This document shows, one piece after another, positions 1-10,822 of a stretch of 64,000 nucleotides of DNA (the first letter of the stretch is position 1; each line of letters opens with the position of its first letter). The position numbers and the translations under genes are program-made. The notes beneath the pieces were generated by a model. It had not been told where the DNA came from. It saw nothing but the letters and a program-made list of their open reading frames with translations, and searched no databases. Origin of the DNA: Coprinellus micaceus (taxonomy: Eukaryota; Basidiomycota; Agaricomycetes; Agaricales; Psathyrellaceae); contig OX596335.1 in assembly GCA_951394405.1 (NCBI GenBank), positions 3,720,001-3,784,000 on the forward strand, read 5' to 3'.

Positions 1-1350
1 TGAAACGCAGGAAGAGCTTTAGCTTCACCGCCGCTGATTGAGACGTCGAGGCCACCTCGCTATCACGAGCCACAGAAGGCGAAAGCAACGAAATCCTTGG
101 AGAGATCCTGATTGAATGACTCCAACGCAGGGCTAGCCGTCGGTGATTAATGCCATGCACACGAAGTGATACGGATGGAAGTGGGCATAAGCAGGGGGCT
201 TATCTTTTCCATTCCCCCGGGTGCACGGCGCAGGTGGACAGCACCTACCTCTACCGTCAAAGAGATCCAGAAACGGGGTATCATAACGTATAACGGTGGC
301 TCACCTGTGGAAAATCCCCACTCGTATCCGGGGAATGGCGTGTATTCGTCGGAGGATTGACCTTGTGCTGTCCTTCTACTTGTGTATGCCCTGCCAATAG
401 TCGGGCGTGAAACTTTCCCAACATATCGAGATTGGCCCGTTCTTCGTCCATGGGGGCCATATGTGAGGAAATATGAGGGGCGTGAGGGAAATAGAGAGGT
501 CCTTAGGACACGAGCAACCGCACGGTCCAGTTCCTGCAGCCCGCCAGGCGATTAGGTACAAAGTAACATGAAGCCGTCATCTAGATAAAATGAATGAATT
601 GAGGAAAATGGAGCAAGGTGCCAATAGTTAGACACCCCGGACGCGACGACATTTAAGATGCCGACACTGTCGCGTTTCACTGAAGTTTGCCAATGGAGAG
701 AGAGACTCGCATACGGCAGCATGGGCAAAAAGGGGCGCACCCTGCTGACTCTTTGAGCGTGTGCCGCGCTCCTGGCTAGAACACGTTGAGCCAACTGACA
801 ATTTAAGTAAACGAGGCTGGGTGCGGGGCGAAAACGGAGGATAGGGAAGACAAGAAGAAAGGGCAAAGTTGCAGCATCGTGAAATCACTATCAATCCGCT
901 CTCATTCTGCCCCCTCATCCCCTATCTGGGTCTGTTTGATCTTCTGAACTTCTCTATTCCCCTTGATTCCGTACGCTTTCCATCGACAGAGGAACGACTT
1001 TCCTACGCGGTTGTTAACTCGGAATACCGTGGACCCAATCACCACTGAATGCTTTGAGGGGTATCACTCTCGCTCGGACACCCAACGTCGCCGCCACCGT
1101 CTTCTTCCCAGTCCCTCGATACGACAACGGCATCCCGGAGGAGCCCACATAGTTACTGTCGATCTTGAGGTACGCCCCAACGGCATTCGCCCCCTCCAAT
1201 TGAACAAGACTAGGCAAACAGGCCAAGGTCATCACAGAACAGCACACGCCACGACGTCAACGGCTAGGCGAGACAGTTGGGACCAGACACGAGTAGAAAG
1301 GGTAAAATCCACAGGCATTCCTTCAACATCCACGACACGACCGACTTCCC
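1..1350. other. Region upstream of first gene; no gene recognised
   Basis: Short open frames occur on both strands, but none resembles a known protein and none shows a convincing exon chain. The last few hundred bases, rich in CA and TC, probably hold the promoter and 5' leader of the plus-strand gene starting at 1351. A gene entering from the left of the window cannot be excluded. Confidence 0.5.
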
Positions 1351-4300
1351 ATGCCAGCGATGAACAAGTTTCAAACACGCCAGGCGCAGTTGCCGCCCTC
1401 ACTCCGCTCCTTGACGCTGTCCACCAAACTCGAAAGGATGAAGGCCTACAGCAATAGAAGTAGTCCACTATCCAGCAGTCCACTGTCTGTCAGCCCAGGG
1501 TACTCGGCGTTCTCAATGCCTAGTCCCGAGTCTCCACGTACACCGAGCACTGCTGGCGACGAGCCCTCTGGCTTCACTAGTTTACCGCCACCCCCGAGAA
1601 GGATGCGACCTAGGAGAGTACCGGTACCGGAGCACGCGCCAGAGGAGGAGGCTAGTGGAGCCCCCAAGTTGACCATCAAGACGTTTAGAAGGCAGAGCGC
1701 GATGTCGTTGGACGAAGCGGTGGTTGCGGAGAGTCCTACGATGGCTTGGCTACAGAGGGAAGAGCAGTCGGATACCAGCAACCGAGGGTCTCGAGGGTCG
1801 ATCTTTGGACAATTGCCACAGCCCGTCACGATCGCGGAGGAGGAGGAGCCCAAGACCGATGTTGGCGCGACAACAGCAACCGTGACGATGTCGGAAGAGA
1901 AAGGAGAGAAGCGCGTGTCGGCAGCGATAGCAGCAGCCAAAGCAGCGTTGGAGGAAGCGGCTGCGGCGGACACGGATGCATCAGGCTCGAAGCTGGATGT
2001 GACGGCTTCGAACGCAAATCCTAACCCAGAACCAGTCAGGCCCGAGTCTTCTCTCGAGGACATCCGCGTCGCTGAGATACAGTACTTCAGGACGTCCAAA
2101 CCCAGGATAATCAGCGCCGTCCCCTCCCCCACAAGCCCCCAACGCGCACAAGACGACGCGCCGACCAGACTGCCCGTCGATGACAGGGACTCGCCTCCTC
2201 CAACTCCAGCCCAGAGTGCGGGTCTAACGGTGACTGCCAACGATGGCATCGCTCTGAAACCAGTGCCTACTAAGACGGATGCTGCTACGAGCACCGCCCA
2301 CCACCATCATCACACCTGGTCCCCGGGGCATCATGGCAATTTCTCTAGTGCAACGCTGCCGTTGCGGATCGAGAAAAGGCCGCGAAACACGTCGGAACGC
2401 AGTACGGTGTCCTTGCCACCACCATCGAGTGCGCCTGCGGGGCATAAATTCCTGGTGCCAAAAGGGACCATCACGGGCCCGAGCAAGGAGTACCGTACAC
2501 GGAGCAAGCTGGTCAAGTCGAAGAGTGCAACGAGTGAGTTCTTTCGATTTGTAGCGGACATATACTGACTGGGTTGCAGCGGTGGACATGCACCAGCTGC
2601 GAGCGTTCATCGCAAGCCGGGACGGGGCAGCGTCGGAGCGGGCAGCAGCAAGCGTGGACGCCCACCGTGACCCGTCGCGACCATTGATCTCCCACGGAAA
2701 ATCCCTGTCGAGGTCGTCAGGCTGCTCGATGGACTCGGCCACGACTTATAATCCTCCCTCCACCATCGATATCCGCGAAGGGCCCAGGGTCTCCATTTCC
2801 TCGACCATCTACACCTCTTCCAACGACCACGCCGCCTCTGTCCCGAATACCGCGAACCACGCCCAGTTTCCCCCTCTCTCCCCCGGCATAGAATCATTCG
2901 TCGGCTCGAGCAGCGAGGAGGGCGAATTCAATCCCTACGCATACCAGCGGCACGACATTCTGCATGAAATTCAGTCCGAACAGGTGATCGACAGCGACAA
3001 CTACCAGCTCATGTCCATCCTCTCCGGCACAAATATGAACACTTTGAATACGCGCTCTCGATCACCAAAACCTCCAGTTCCAAGAACGCCGAAGCCAATT
3101 TTTAGCCGCAAACCCTTCTCTGCTTCCTCCTCTCCCATGCATTCTCCAACTTCCAGTCTCGTCTTCGAGGGCTATCAATCTACTGATGGTTGGGACCCGG
3201 CGGCTGGCAACTGGCTGGCCCAGGAAGAACGGGCAGACCTCATCAAGAAGTCGCGCAAGCTCGCTCGTCTCTTCGGGACAACGCCTGGCGCCGACATTAT
3301 GGCCTATCAAGAGTCGCGCTCGGTGTCGCAGTCACGGGCGAGCAAGCATCGTCACCTGCGCACCCCTCTCTCCATTTCGAACGACCTAGACAATACAGTC
3401 GCTCTGCGACAAAGGCGAGCCTCTGCTTGGCCATCTCCCACCGAATCCCATTTCTCAAACAGTTCTAGCAGTAGGCGGCACTCAGCGCCCCTCAGTCCAG
3501 ACGACATCTCATTCCTCAACGTTTCAAGCCCCCTTTACGAGGCCTCCTTCGCCCAGGTCGCATCCCAATTCCGCCCCAAATCTTCAGCTGCAGCTACTAC
3601 CTCCGGTTTCCAAGTGGACAAGCCGTCGAATGACCGTGCATCCGTAACAGATCAAGAACGGAGCGCAAACACCACAGGCCATAACCGTGCATCATCTCCA
3701 TCCAGGACTTCTTTCATCGATTGGTCGGACGAAGAAGGGCTTGATGACGGTCTCTCCATCATTAGTCAAGAGCCACCATCTAAACTTCGACGGCCCACAT
3801 CCCCAACCCACTCCTTCTTCGAAAACCTGACGCCCGAAGAACAGGCTGAAGAGGAAAGGCGAAGAAAGCGCGAGAAACTGGCCAAGCTGCATCGCTTCCT
3901 TGGATCAAGAGTACCTGTCAATCTTGTTGTGGGACTAGACTTTGAGAACAACATGCCATCCCAATCACCGAGACCGACGACGACCTACTCGACTGAATCA
4001 GGGTCGGGTGGAGGCAACACCTCCTTGGAGTTTGACGAGTCGAGTCGAAAGGCTTGGATACGTCGTCGACGAAGCAGCTCTGCCGCTGCACTTCCATCCT
4101 GGTCTGACGACATGGATCGCTTGAAGGAAGAGCTCGATACCAAAGAGAAACTCTTGAATGTCCGGCGAGCTCAAAAGATGGAGAAGGTAAGTCTCGTCTA
4201 CTCAATGCTCGACCTCCTAACCCTGATATACATCTCTACGCAGGTCTTTGGTGTCGCACCCCCTCAAACTCTCTACCACACCCGTGGGCACACCCCTTCA

Positions 4301-5257
4301 CCCTCGCTGCCGTCGCTGGCCCCCATCGCCGCAAAGACCATCGGGAACCCCTCAGCCTTCATCCCCTCCTCAGACGCCATGCACTTTACCCGCAACCCCA
4401 ACCGTTCTTCCTACGACAAATCTTCCGGTGCCAAGCTCAGCAGACGCCGCACAGGCCGTCCTAGCACCGCAGAATCTACGAAGTATTTGATACCCAAAGG
4501 CCGCAGGTCGTCCTCCACCACCTCATTCAACTTTGGAGCCTCGCCCCCTCATGAGAATCGGTTCAGCAAGAACCGGTCCTCTTCTCGCGGCCCATTCAAC
4601 CAGGAGCAACCACGGCCCGGCGCTTGGACGTCGTCCGCTGTGTATAACCATTACCAACACTCGTTGAATTCTCTTAACGATATCATTGACCGCGTACGCT
4701 TAATCTCCGTGGTACCACCTTCCTGACATTTCACTGACATTCGTCACAACAGGACGACCGCGAATCCCTTCTCGAGCTTCACAACTACCTCAACCAAGAG
4801 CAGCCTGATCAGGAGGTTGAAGAACCGCACCCCCGCGTGCGGGAACGCCGCCTCTCCGATTCCTCTATCCTTACTGAACGCCGGCGCTCATGCCCACCTG
4901 ACTCTGCGTCCATCATCTCTTTCGGCTCCGAGCACGCTGGTGCCCTCGACAGCGCTACCACTCCTACAAAGAACAGCGACTTGACAGATTTCCAACAACG
5001 CCGGAGACGTGCTGCCAAGCTGACGCAGTTCTTTGGTGTCCAGTACCGCGAGCTTATCAACGATGTGCTTGACAGCTTGGAGAACGGGTTGGAGCATGAG
5101 CAGAAGAGGGGGACGTTGCAGGCTGATGAGATCGCGGTAAGTTTGTTTGACCAGGATCTGCGGTGTCACCCAGGCTCATATCATGCTTCTTTCCTCCTAG
5201 GATTTGCTGGACCGACTTCGAGAACTCAAAGTCAAGCGCGAGGGCATCAAAGCTTGA
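1351..5257 (+). CDS. Large disordered protein with four KLxxFFG-like motifs
   Basis: Not recognised as a named family. Five exons are inferred, with introns at 2534-2579, 4187-4243, 4694-4752 and 5137-5200. They give 1226 residues. The product is rich in Ser, Pro, Thr, Arg and Glu and looks largely disordered. It has an Ala/Glu stretch near residue 190 and a His run near residue 317. No membrane segment or catalytic domain is visible. A short motif, K-[LM]-x-x-[LFV]-[FL]-G, occurs four times with the same internal spacing (residues about 620-627, 829-836, 926-933, 1168-1175), each next to basic or helical sequence. The third copy is formed across the 4187-4243 intron, which supports that splice. 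The C-terminal 50 residues look like an amphipathic helix or coiled coil. A scaffold or adaptor role is inference. The start at 1351 is the first ATG of the long frame. Confidence 0.75.
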
Positions 5258-5645
5258 ATTATACCTCACTTTTATACCTTACTCACCGTTGTACTAATTG
5301 CTGGATCTTTGCACGTGATCTCTTTCTCTATCTATATTCCCCCCACTACCATTCACTTTCTCCTGGAATCTCCATGGAATCACCCTCTTGCCTGTTATAT
5401 CACTCATTATGTATTTACCCCGGTTTGCCTCACTTGAAGCTTGAAGTTACCACTCGCACACTCCCTTCAACTCACAATAATTTACCCATGTACCCGTATA
5501 ATCGCATTCTGTACTCAGCTAGGACACAATCTGTCTCGTTCAATATACAAATCAGTTACAACTTACAAGGAACCTAGACGACAGGCGACCCTTCCCTCGA
5601 CGTCTGCCTGGGCACCCCTCCATCCCTTGACAACCGTCCCACCCT
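5258..5645. other. Convergent intergenic region
   Basis: AT-rich, pyrimidine-rich spacer between two genes that converge on it. It probably carries both 3' untranslated regions and polyadenylation signals. No gene is seen in it. Confidence 0.5.
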
Positions 5646-8600
5646 TCAGAGAATAACGAGATCCCCGGTACAAGAGTTACACCAGAACACGTGCGATTCA
5701 TCTAGGAATTGGGGCCGGTGAACAACAGTGTGCGAGTGGGAGTGGTGATGCTGAGGATGGGAATGAGAGTGAGAATGCGCAGAACCATTGCGGTGGTGGT
5801 GGTGATCCTCCTCCTCCTTCCCCGACAGCGAATGCACAGGTGAGAGAGCACGAGAATGTGGGTGTGGTGAAATAGCACCAGCAACTGAGAGCTCACTCTC
5901 TATCCGGGCCTTCAGCATGCTCAAGCTGACCTTGCGCTTGTGCAGCGTCTCCGCCGAGAGAGCTTGGTCGAATACCGTCCGCGATAGAGGTGGTGGAACG
6001 TTACTACCTGGCCTTGAGAGCCCAGATAGCGGACGCCGGGCGTCGTTGGACACACGGCTCGATGGCCGTGAGGGAATACCAGGGGAGAACGACCGTGGAG
6101 GTGCTTGGCGGGGTAGCCTGGACACCTGGTCCTGGAGCGCGGTAATCTGCTTCTGCAGCGAGTGAATCGTCGCCTCCCTCTCAAACACTGTGTTCTCCAG
6201 CGACCTAATGGCGGACTGGGCGTTGGAGAGGTCCAACGCGTGTTGCTGCCGAAGCGAACCGAGCATCTCGTCATTGAGGGAACCTGGAGCATCCGTTCGA
6301 GTTGGCGAGGCGACAGCTTCTCGGAGCGCCTCAATTTCCTGTTCCTTGGCGTCCAGCTCCTGGCGCAGGGACTCCATTTCATTCTGAGCACTCTCCAGCA
6401 AGCTATGCTCTTCCTCCTGTACAGCCGAACAATGACATGTAAGTTTCAAGTTTTGACATATGTGGAGATAGATAGATCGCGTAGCTGTAATGACTTGCCT
6501 GAGCCGTCTGTCGTGCCTCCAACTCGTGTTGGAGGCTTGATATTTGTTCCGCTTGGCCGTGGTTAGATGAAGTGAGACGATCGATTTCTTCTAGCCGACG
6601 TGAAGTGTCTTGGTGGTGAGAGGCACGCTGCGCCTCGACGGACTTTAGGCTCGCTAACGTCGATTCCATTTCCTCCTGAAGATCGCCATAGCCTTTCTGC
6701 AGTTCGTCAAAATTCTTCTGCAGCGCCGCGTACTCTTTGTCTCGGGTCGTGAGGAGTTGCTGCAATTTGGAATCCGCTTCGCCATGCTCGTGCTGCACCT
6801 CGTCTAAAGAGGCCTCGAGTTTCGCAATGGTGCGGTCCCTTTCGCCAACGGCGCGTTGCAAGCTCTCCACCTTATCCGACAAATCGAGTTTAGCGTCGGT
6901 GAGCTCGACAATCTTGGGCCTCATTTCGTCCAGCGATCGCATGAGATTCGTGCCTTCCAGTTGTAGATTCCGGGTAGTCTTTTCGGACTCCTCTGCCCTT
7001 CTAATCGCGCTCTTCAGCTCATTCTGGAGTACTTGCATCCGCCGCGTGTGTGTTGCAACGGAGGACGAGGCTTGAATCAATTTCTCCTGGAGCTCGGTGA
7101 CAGTCTTCTTGCTACCCTCGGCCTCTTCACGCAAATTGCTGGATTGCTGCGCGAGGCGCTCGCGTTCCTTCGAGGCTTCATTATACTGAGATGTCAAACT
7201 CTTGAGTTTGGCCTCCACTTCGGTCAGCTGGGCCTTGGAACTCTCTTCGTCAACCTCGTACTTCTGGCATCGCGCCGCTAGTTCGTCCCTCTCCGATTTC
7301 AGCGCCGTTTGGGACTGTAATCGGGGATCTACGTCAATAATGCCAGGTATAGGCGAGGTGAGGGAGGTAACAAACCTGCTTGACTTTGGAAAGCTGGAAT
7401 TCGAGCTCGTCTGCACGGTCTTGAGAGTGTTTCAAAGACTGTTCGAGTCGTTCGACACGATCGTCGGATTGGATTTGCTCGGTTAGTTCCTGAAGACGGC
7501 GATTGACATCCTCAGCCTCCTTCCGTGATTCATTAGCCGCAGTCGTAGCGGCGTACAATTGACGCTCCTACTCGCACATTAGAGTTCATCACATGGAAAC
7601 AAGCACTAAATGAGGCCCACCAGATCCCGGGACCTCTCGGTGAGCTCTTTCTCCTTGATCTGATATTGGGATATCTTGCCCAGCGTATCGTTGACTTCGG
7701 TTTGACTGGAAAGTAATTGCCTCTCGAGGTCGCCTGCGCGTTCCATTTCCGTTTGAAGCGAGGCCTCCACATTCTGCAATCCTACTTTCATGAGCGCCGT
7801 ATTATCTGTTTCAATAGCATTATTGACCTACTGGATTCCGCATCCTCAAATTTCTCGAGCTCGGCAGTTAGCGCTGCCTTCTCGGATACTAGAAGGGAGA
7901 TCGTTTGGCGTTCGGTAGCCAATGACGACTCCTTCTCATGGTCTAACTCCGAATATCTTTTCTGCAGGTGGTCTGCCGTAGCCTTTTCCTCAGACAGAAG
8001 CGATTCGGTATGGCTTAGAGCTACAGGCGCGTGGTGAGTACGCTACATCTGGACTGAGAGACAAGGGCTGACCTTGGTGGGCATCTTGGAGACGTTTGGC
8101 CTGCGCAGCTAGAGCTGAATCTCTTTGCTTCTCAAGGTCGACATGGCTATTCTTCCAATAGTCAACGGTAGCCTTCTCCTGCGAAAGTAGAGATTCCGCG
8201 CGTTTCGTAGCTGCAAAGTCATGCATTAGGTATGCCCCATTCCAAGGGGGCACTGGGCACACCTTCCAGAGCTTCCTGAAGCCGCTTAGCCTCGGTAGCA
8301 AGCGCAGACTCTTTCTCCCGCTCCAAATCGGAGTGTTTCTTGTACCAGTTGTCTGCCCGACTTTGCTCCTCAGTGAGGAGTGATTCCGTCTGCCTCGACG
8401 CTATATAGCAGAGAATTAGACGCCCGCAGCTTCACGGAACGGATGAACGTGCGCACCCTCCACAAGCCCCTTCAGCTGCTTCACCTCGGCTTGGAGCGTT
8501 GCGTTCAGAGATTCCAACTGGCTAATCTTCTCCTGCAGGAGCTTGTCGGCCTTGATTGGGAAAGGGGGCTTGTCTGCAACAACTGGTGGCGTTGGTGGTT

Positions 8601-9027
8601 TACTGGGAATTTCGGGGGATGTGGGGGTGACGCGGGGTGGGGGTGTCGCTGCTCGAGGTAACGAGGATATCCATGAAGAGTCGTTCGAGTCCTGAGCGAA
8701 CCTAGGCGCGATGTCAGCTTTGAGAATTCCAGTCCCTGGACCACCGAACGTACAAGTCCCCGATGTCCCGCTTCGGCTCATCGTTGACTGGCGATACAGC
8801 AGTCGATTCGGTCGGCGCAGGCGACAGTGCCCTGGCAGGTATTGCTGGGGACGCTGAGACCGACGGCGTCATGGCTCCAGAGCCCGAATCCGCTGCCTTC
8901 TTCTGTTGTCGCTTTTTGGCCAGCTACCCCCCGACTCATGAGAAACTCGAGCCATTCCCGCTGCCAAACTGAAGCTTACCAGCGCCTTCGCCCTCGCTGC
9001 CTTTGCTGCACGGTCGCTGTCCGCCAT
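5646..9027 (-). CDS. Golgin-like coiled-coil protein with GRASP-type C-terminal tail
   Basis: Ten exons give 956 residues. The N-terminus is short and basic (Arg/Lys/Gln-rich, residues 7-25), like the start of GM130-type golgins. A Pro/Ser linker follows, then long heptad coiled coil from about residue 125 to 780, then a Ser/Pro region and a striking His-rich stretch. The last 12 residues carry Cys946-x-x-Cys949 and end in Asp-Leu-Val-Ile-Leu. A CxxC pair a few residues before a hydrophobic C-terminus is how Golgin-45 binds the PDZ domains of GRASP55, sharing a zinc ion. The best inference is therefore a Golgi matrix tether that binds a GRASP/Grh1 protein. Exons 4 and 5 and the start of exon 6 are tandem copies of one 46-residue unit with phase-1 introns. 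The intron at 6417-6498 must use a GC donor (CAG then GCAAGT). The exact orthologue (Bug1/GM130/Golgin-45 type) is unsettled. Confidence 0.8.
7883..8400 (-). repeat. Three tandem exon-encoded coiled-coil repeats
   Basis: The exons at 8400-8263 and 8210-8073 are both exactly 138 nt, and the first 138 nt of the exon at 8020-7832 match them. All begin in phase 1 with an Ala codon split by the intron, followed within five residues by Glu-Ser-Leu-Leu. Counted by eye, the first two units share 22 of 46 residues. The flanking introns are 50-56 bp. Confidence 0.85.
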
Positions 9028-9546
9028 GGATAAGGAACGACGCGTCGGTGTATTGGTTGTAGGAGGAAGGTAGTGTATTGACGACCTAAGCGGTGTGACG
9101 TTGCCATACCTTGATTCGGCGGTATCAACGACGCTGGCGGCTTTGCCACGTTTGTTATATATACACCTCCGAGCCTCGAAAGGTTGCGCAAGTTAGGGAG
9201 AGTAAGTACACTGTATTCCAGGAATAAAATAGGAGACTCGCTAGTAAATAAGAGAATAGACAAAAGCCAAAGCAAGCAGTACGAAAGGGTAACCTGGGGC
9301 TGGGGGTAGAGCAGACACGGAAAGGATGAAAAAGAAGACCGGAAAAGCATCGTCATACAACAATTTTGGAGGATCAACTGCGTAGGAGGTAAGGACAGAC
9401 TCTGGGCTCCCGAAAGTGTGTTATCGACGCGGGTGAGTATGAATAAATGGGATAAGATCAGTTGACAACTGCCATGGGGGAATATTTGTAGTAGAAGGAG
9501 AAGGAGAAGAAAAACAGAAAGCGATCCGAGCACCTTCTTGAGTCGC
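9028..9546. other. Intergenic region between Gbeta gene and golgin gene
   Basis: Holds the 3' end of the G-beta transcript and the promoter of the golgin gene, both minus strand. A 210-codon open frame here has no family resemblance and overlaps both genes, so it was not called. Confidence 0.5.
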
Positions 9547-10822
9547 CTAGGCCCAAACCTGCAACGTACGTTAGTCAGGGGAAAGGGTTGATTTAAGCGA
9601 TGCGTCACATACCCGAAGAGTGCTGTCCCAACTTCCAGTGCAAAGGGCCATACCGTCTACGCTGACGCCGAGGCAGCTGACTCTGTTCTCGTGACCCGTC
9701 AAAACGCCCACACGCTCTCCCTTGAGGGTATCCCAGACATTGCAAGTCCAGTCGTCGTAACCACCAAACAGAATACGACCCGAAATTGAGAAAGCGACGG
9801 ATGTAATGCCGCAAAGAATGTTGTCGTGCGTGAAGGTGTTCAGCTCGCGATCCGCACGAATGTCGAAGAGTCGGCACGAAGCGTCATCGGAACCGGTGGC
9901 GAAGGCGTCGCCGTTGGGGAAGAACCTGCGCAAGAGATTAGTCTATCACGTGAGGTGGGGAAGTTAAGGTACACACGAAACGGCGTTGATGTCGGATTCG
10001 TGGCCGGTGAAGGTCTGAGTGGCACGGCCTGTTCGGATATCCCAGAGCTTGGCTGTAGCATCGCAAGCACCAGAAACGAAGGTGTTCATATTAGGAGCCA
10101 GGGACAGGCTTACCACGGAAATAGTTAGTCTCAGGCAACTTCTGATGGCGGACAGGGGGGCCAAGGGGACGCACCTCATAACGTCGCCAGTATGGTCGCT
10201 GAACTCAACGACCCTGACGCCAGCTTCGATATCCCAAAGCATGCAAGTCATATCTCCTGAACTGGTGACGATTTGTCGATCGTTGATAAAACGGCAGCAA
10301 CTGAGATAACCCGAGTGTGCGCTGAGTTCGCGGGCACCCCTGGCATTTGTCACGTCCTTGTTGTTGTTCAGGCTGTAAATCGAGCAGATGTTGTCGAGAC
10401 CACCGCAAGCGACGAAGTTTCCTGAGGGCGAGTAGGCACACGTCATGACCCAGCTGGATCGGAGGGGGATGGCGTGGACTTTGTTGGTAGTGTAGGCATC
10501 CCAGACAATCAGCTTTCCGTCCTGCGACGCGGAGACGAGGTGTCGACGGTCGGCAGCCCAGTGCATCGCATAAATCTTTGCCAGGTGGCCTCGAAGGGCT
10601 CGTCGCGGGCGCATCACAATCCGTGGGAGAGCATCAACCTCTGCGGCCATTGCTCGTACTTGGACGACAGCTCAGCCAGCGTGCAGCCAGAGAATCGAGA
10701 GCGCACTTACAGCTAGTATCCGCAGACGACTCCCTCTTTGCCCTAATCTTCTCCTTCAAAGCCTCGGCCTCCCTACGAGCCGCTGCGATGCGCTCCTGGA
10801 TATCTCCTTGATTTTGAGACAT
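9547..10822 (-). CDS. Heterotrimeric G-protein beta subunit (WD40)
   Basis: Encodes the seven-bladed WD40 beta subunit that partners a G-gamma and releases G-alpha in pheromone and nutrient signalling at the plasma membrane. The N-terminal helix ([20 protein letters not shown]) is the G-gamma-binding coiled coil. After an intron at 10659-10710 comes the conserved block with MRPRR and [13 protein letters not shown] repeats end in IVWD, LWD, LWDIRTG, LFDIRAD and VWD. The last exon, after the intron at 9559-9612, gives the canonical terminal Val-Trp-Ala. The length, about 350 residues, is normal and no break is seen. Basidiomycetes have one main Gbeta used in mating and development. The assignment to that class rather than to a RACK1 relative rests on the N-terminal coiled coil and the MRPRR block. 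Confidence 0.96.

Noticed and set aside
1446..2294. 282-codon open frame antisense to the first gene
   Set aside because: It is the mirror of a Ser/Pro-rich coding exon, has no family resemblance, and the plus strand has a coherent spliced frame over the same bases.
8976..9608. 210-codon minus-strand frame between golgin and Gbeta
   Set aside because: It overlaps the first exon of the golgin and an intron of the Gbeta gene in another frame. Its hydrophobic look comes from pyrimidine-rich intergenic DNA.
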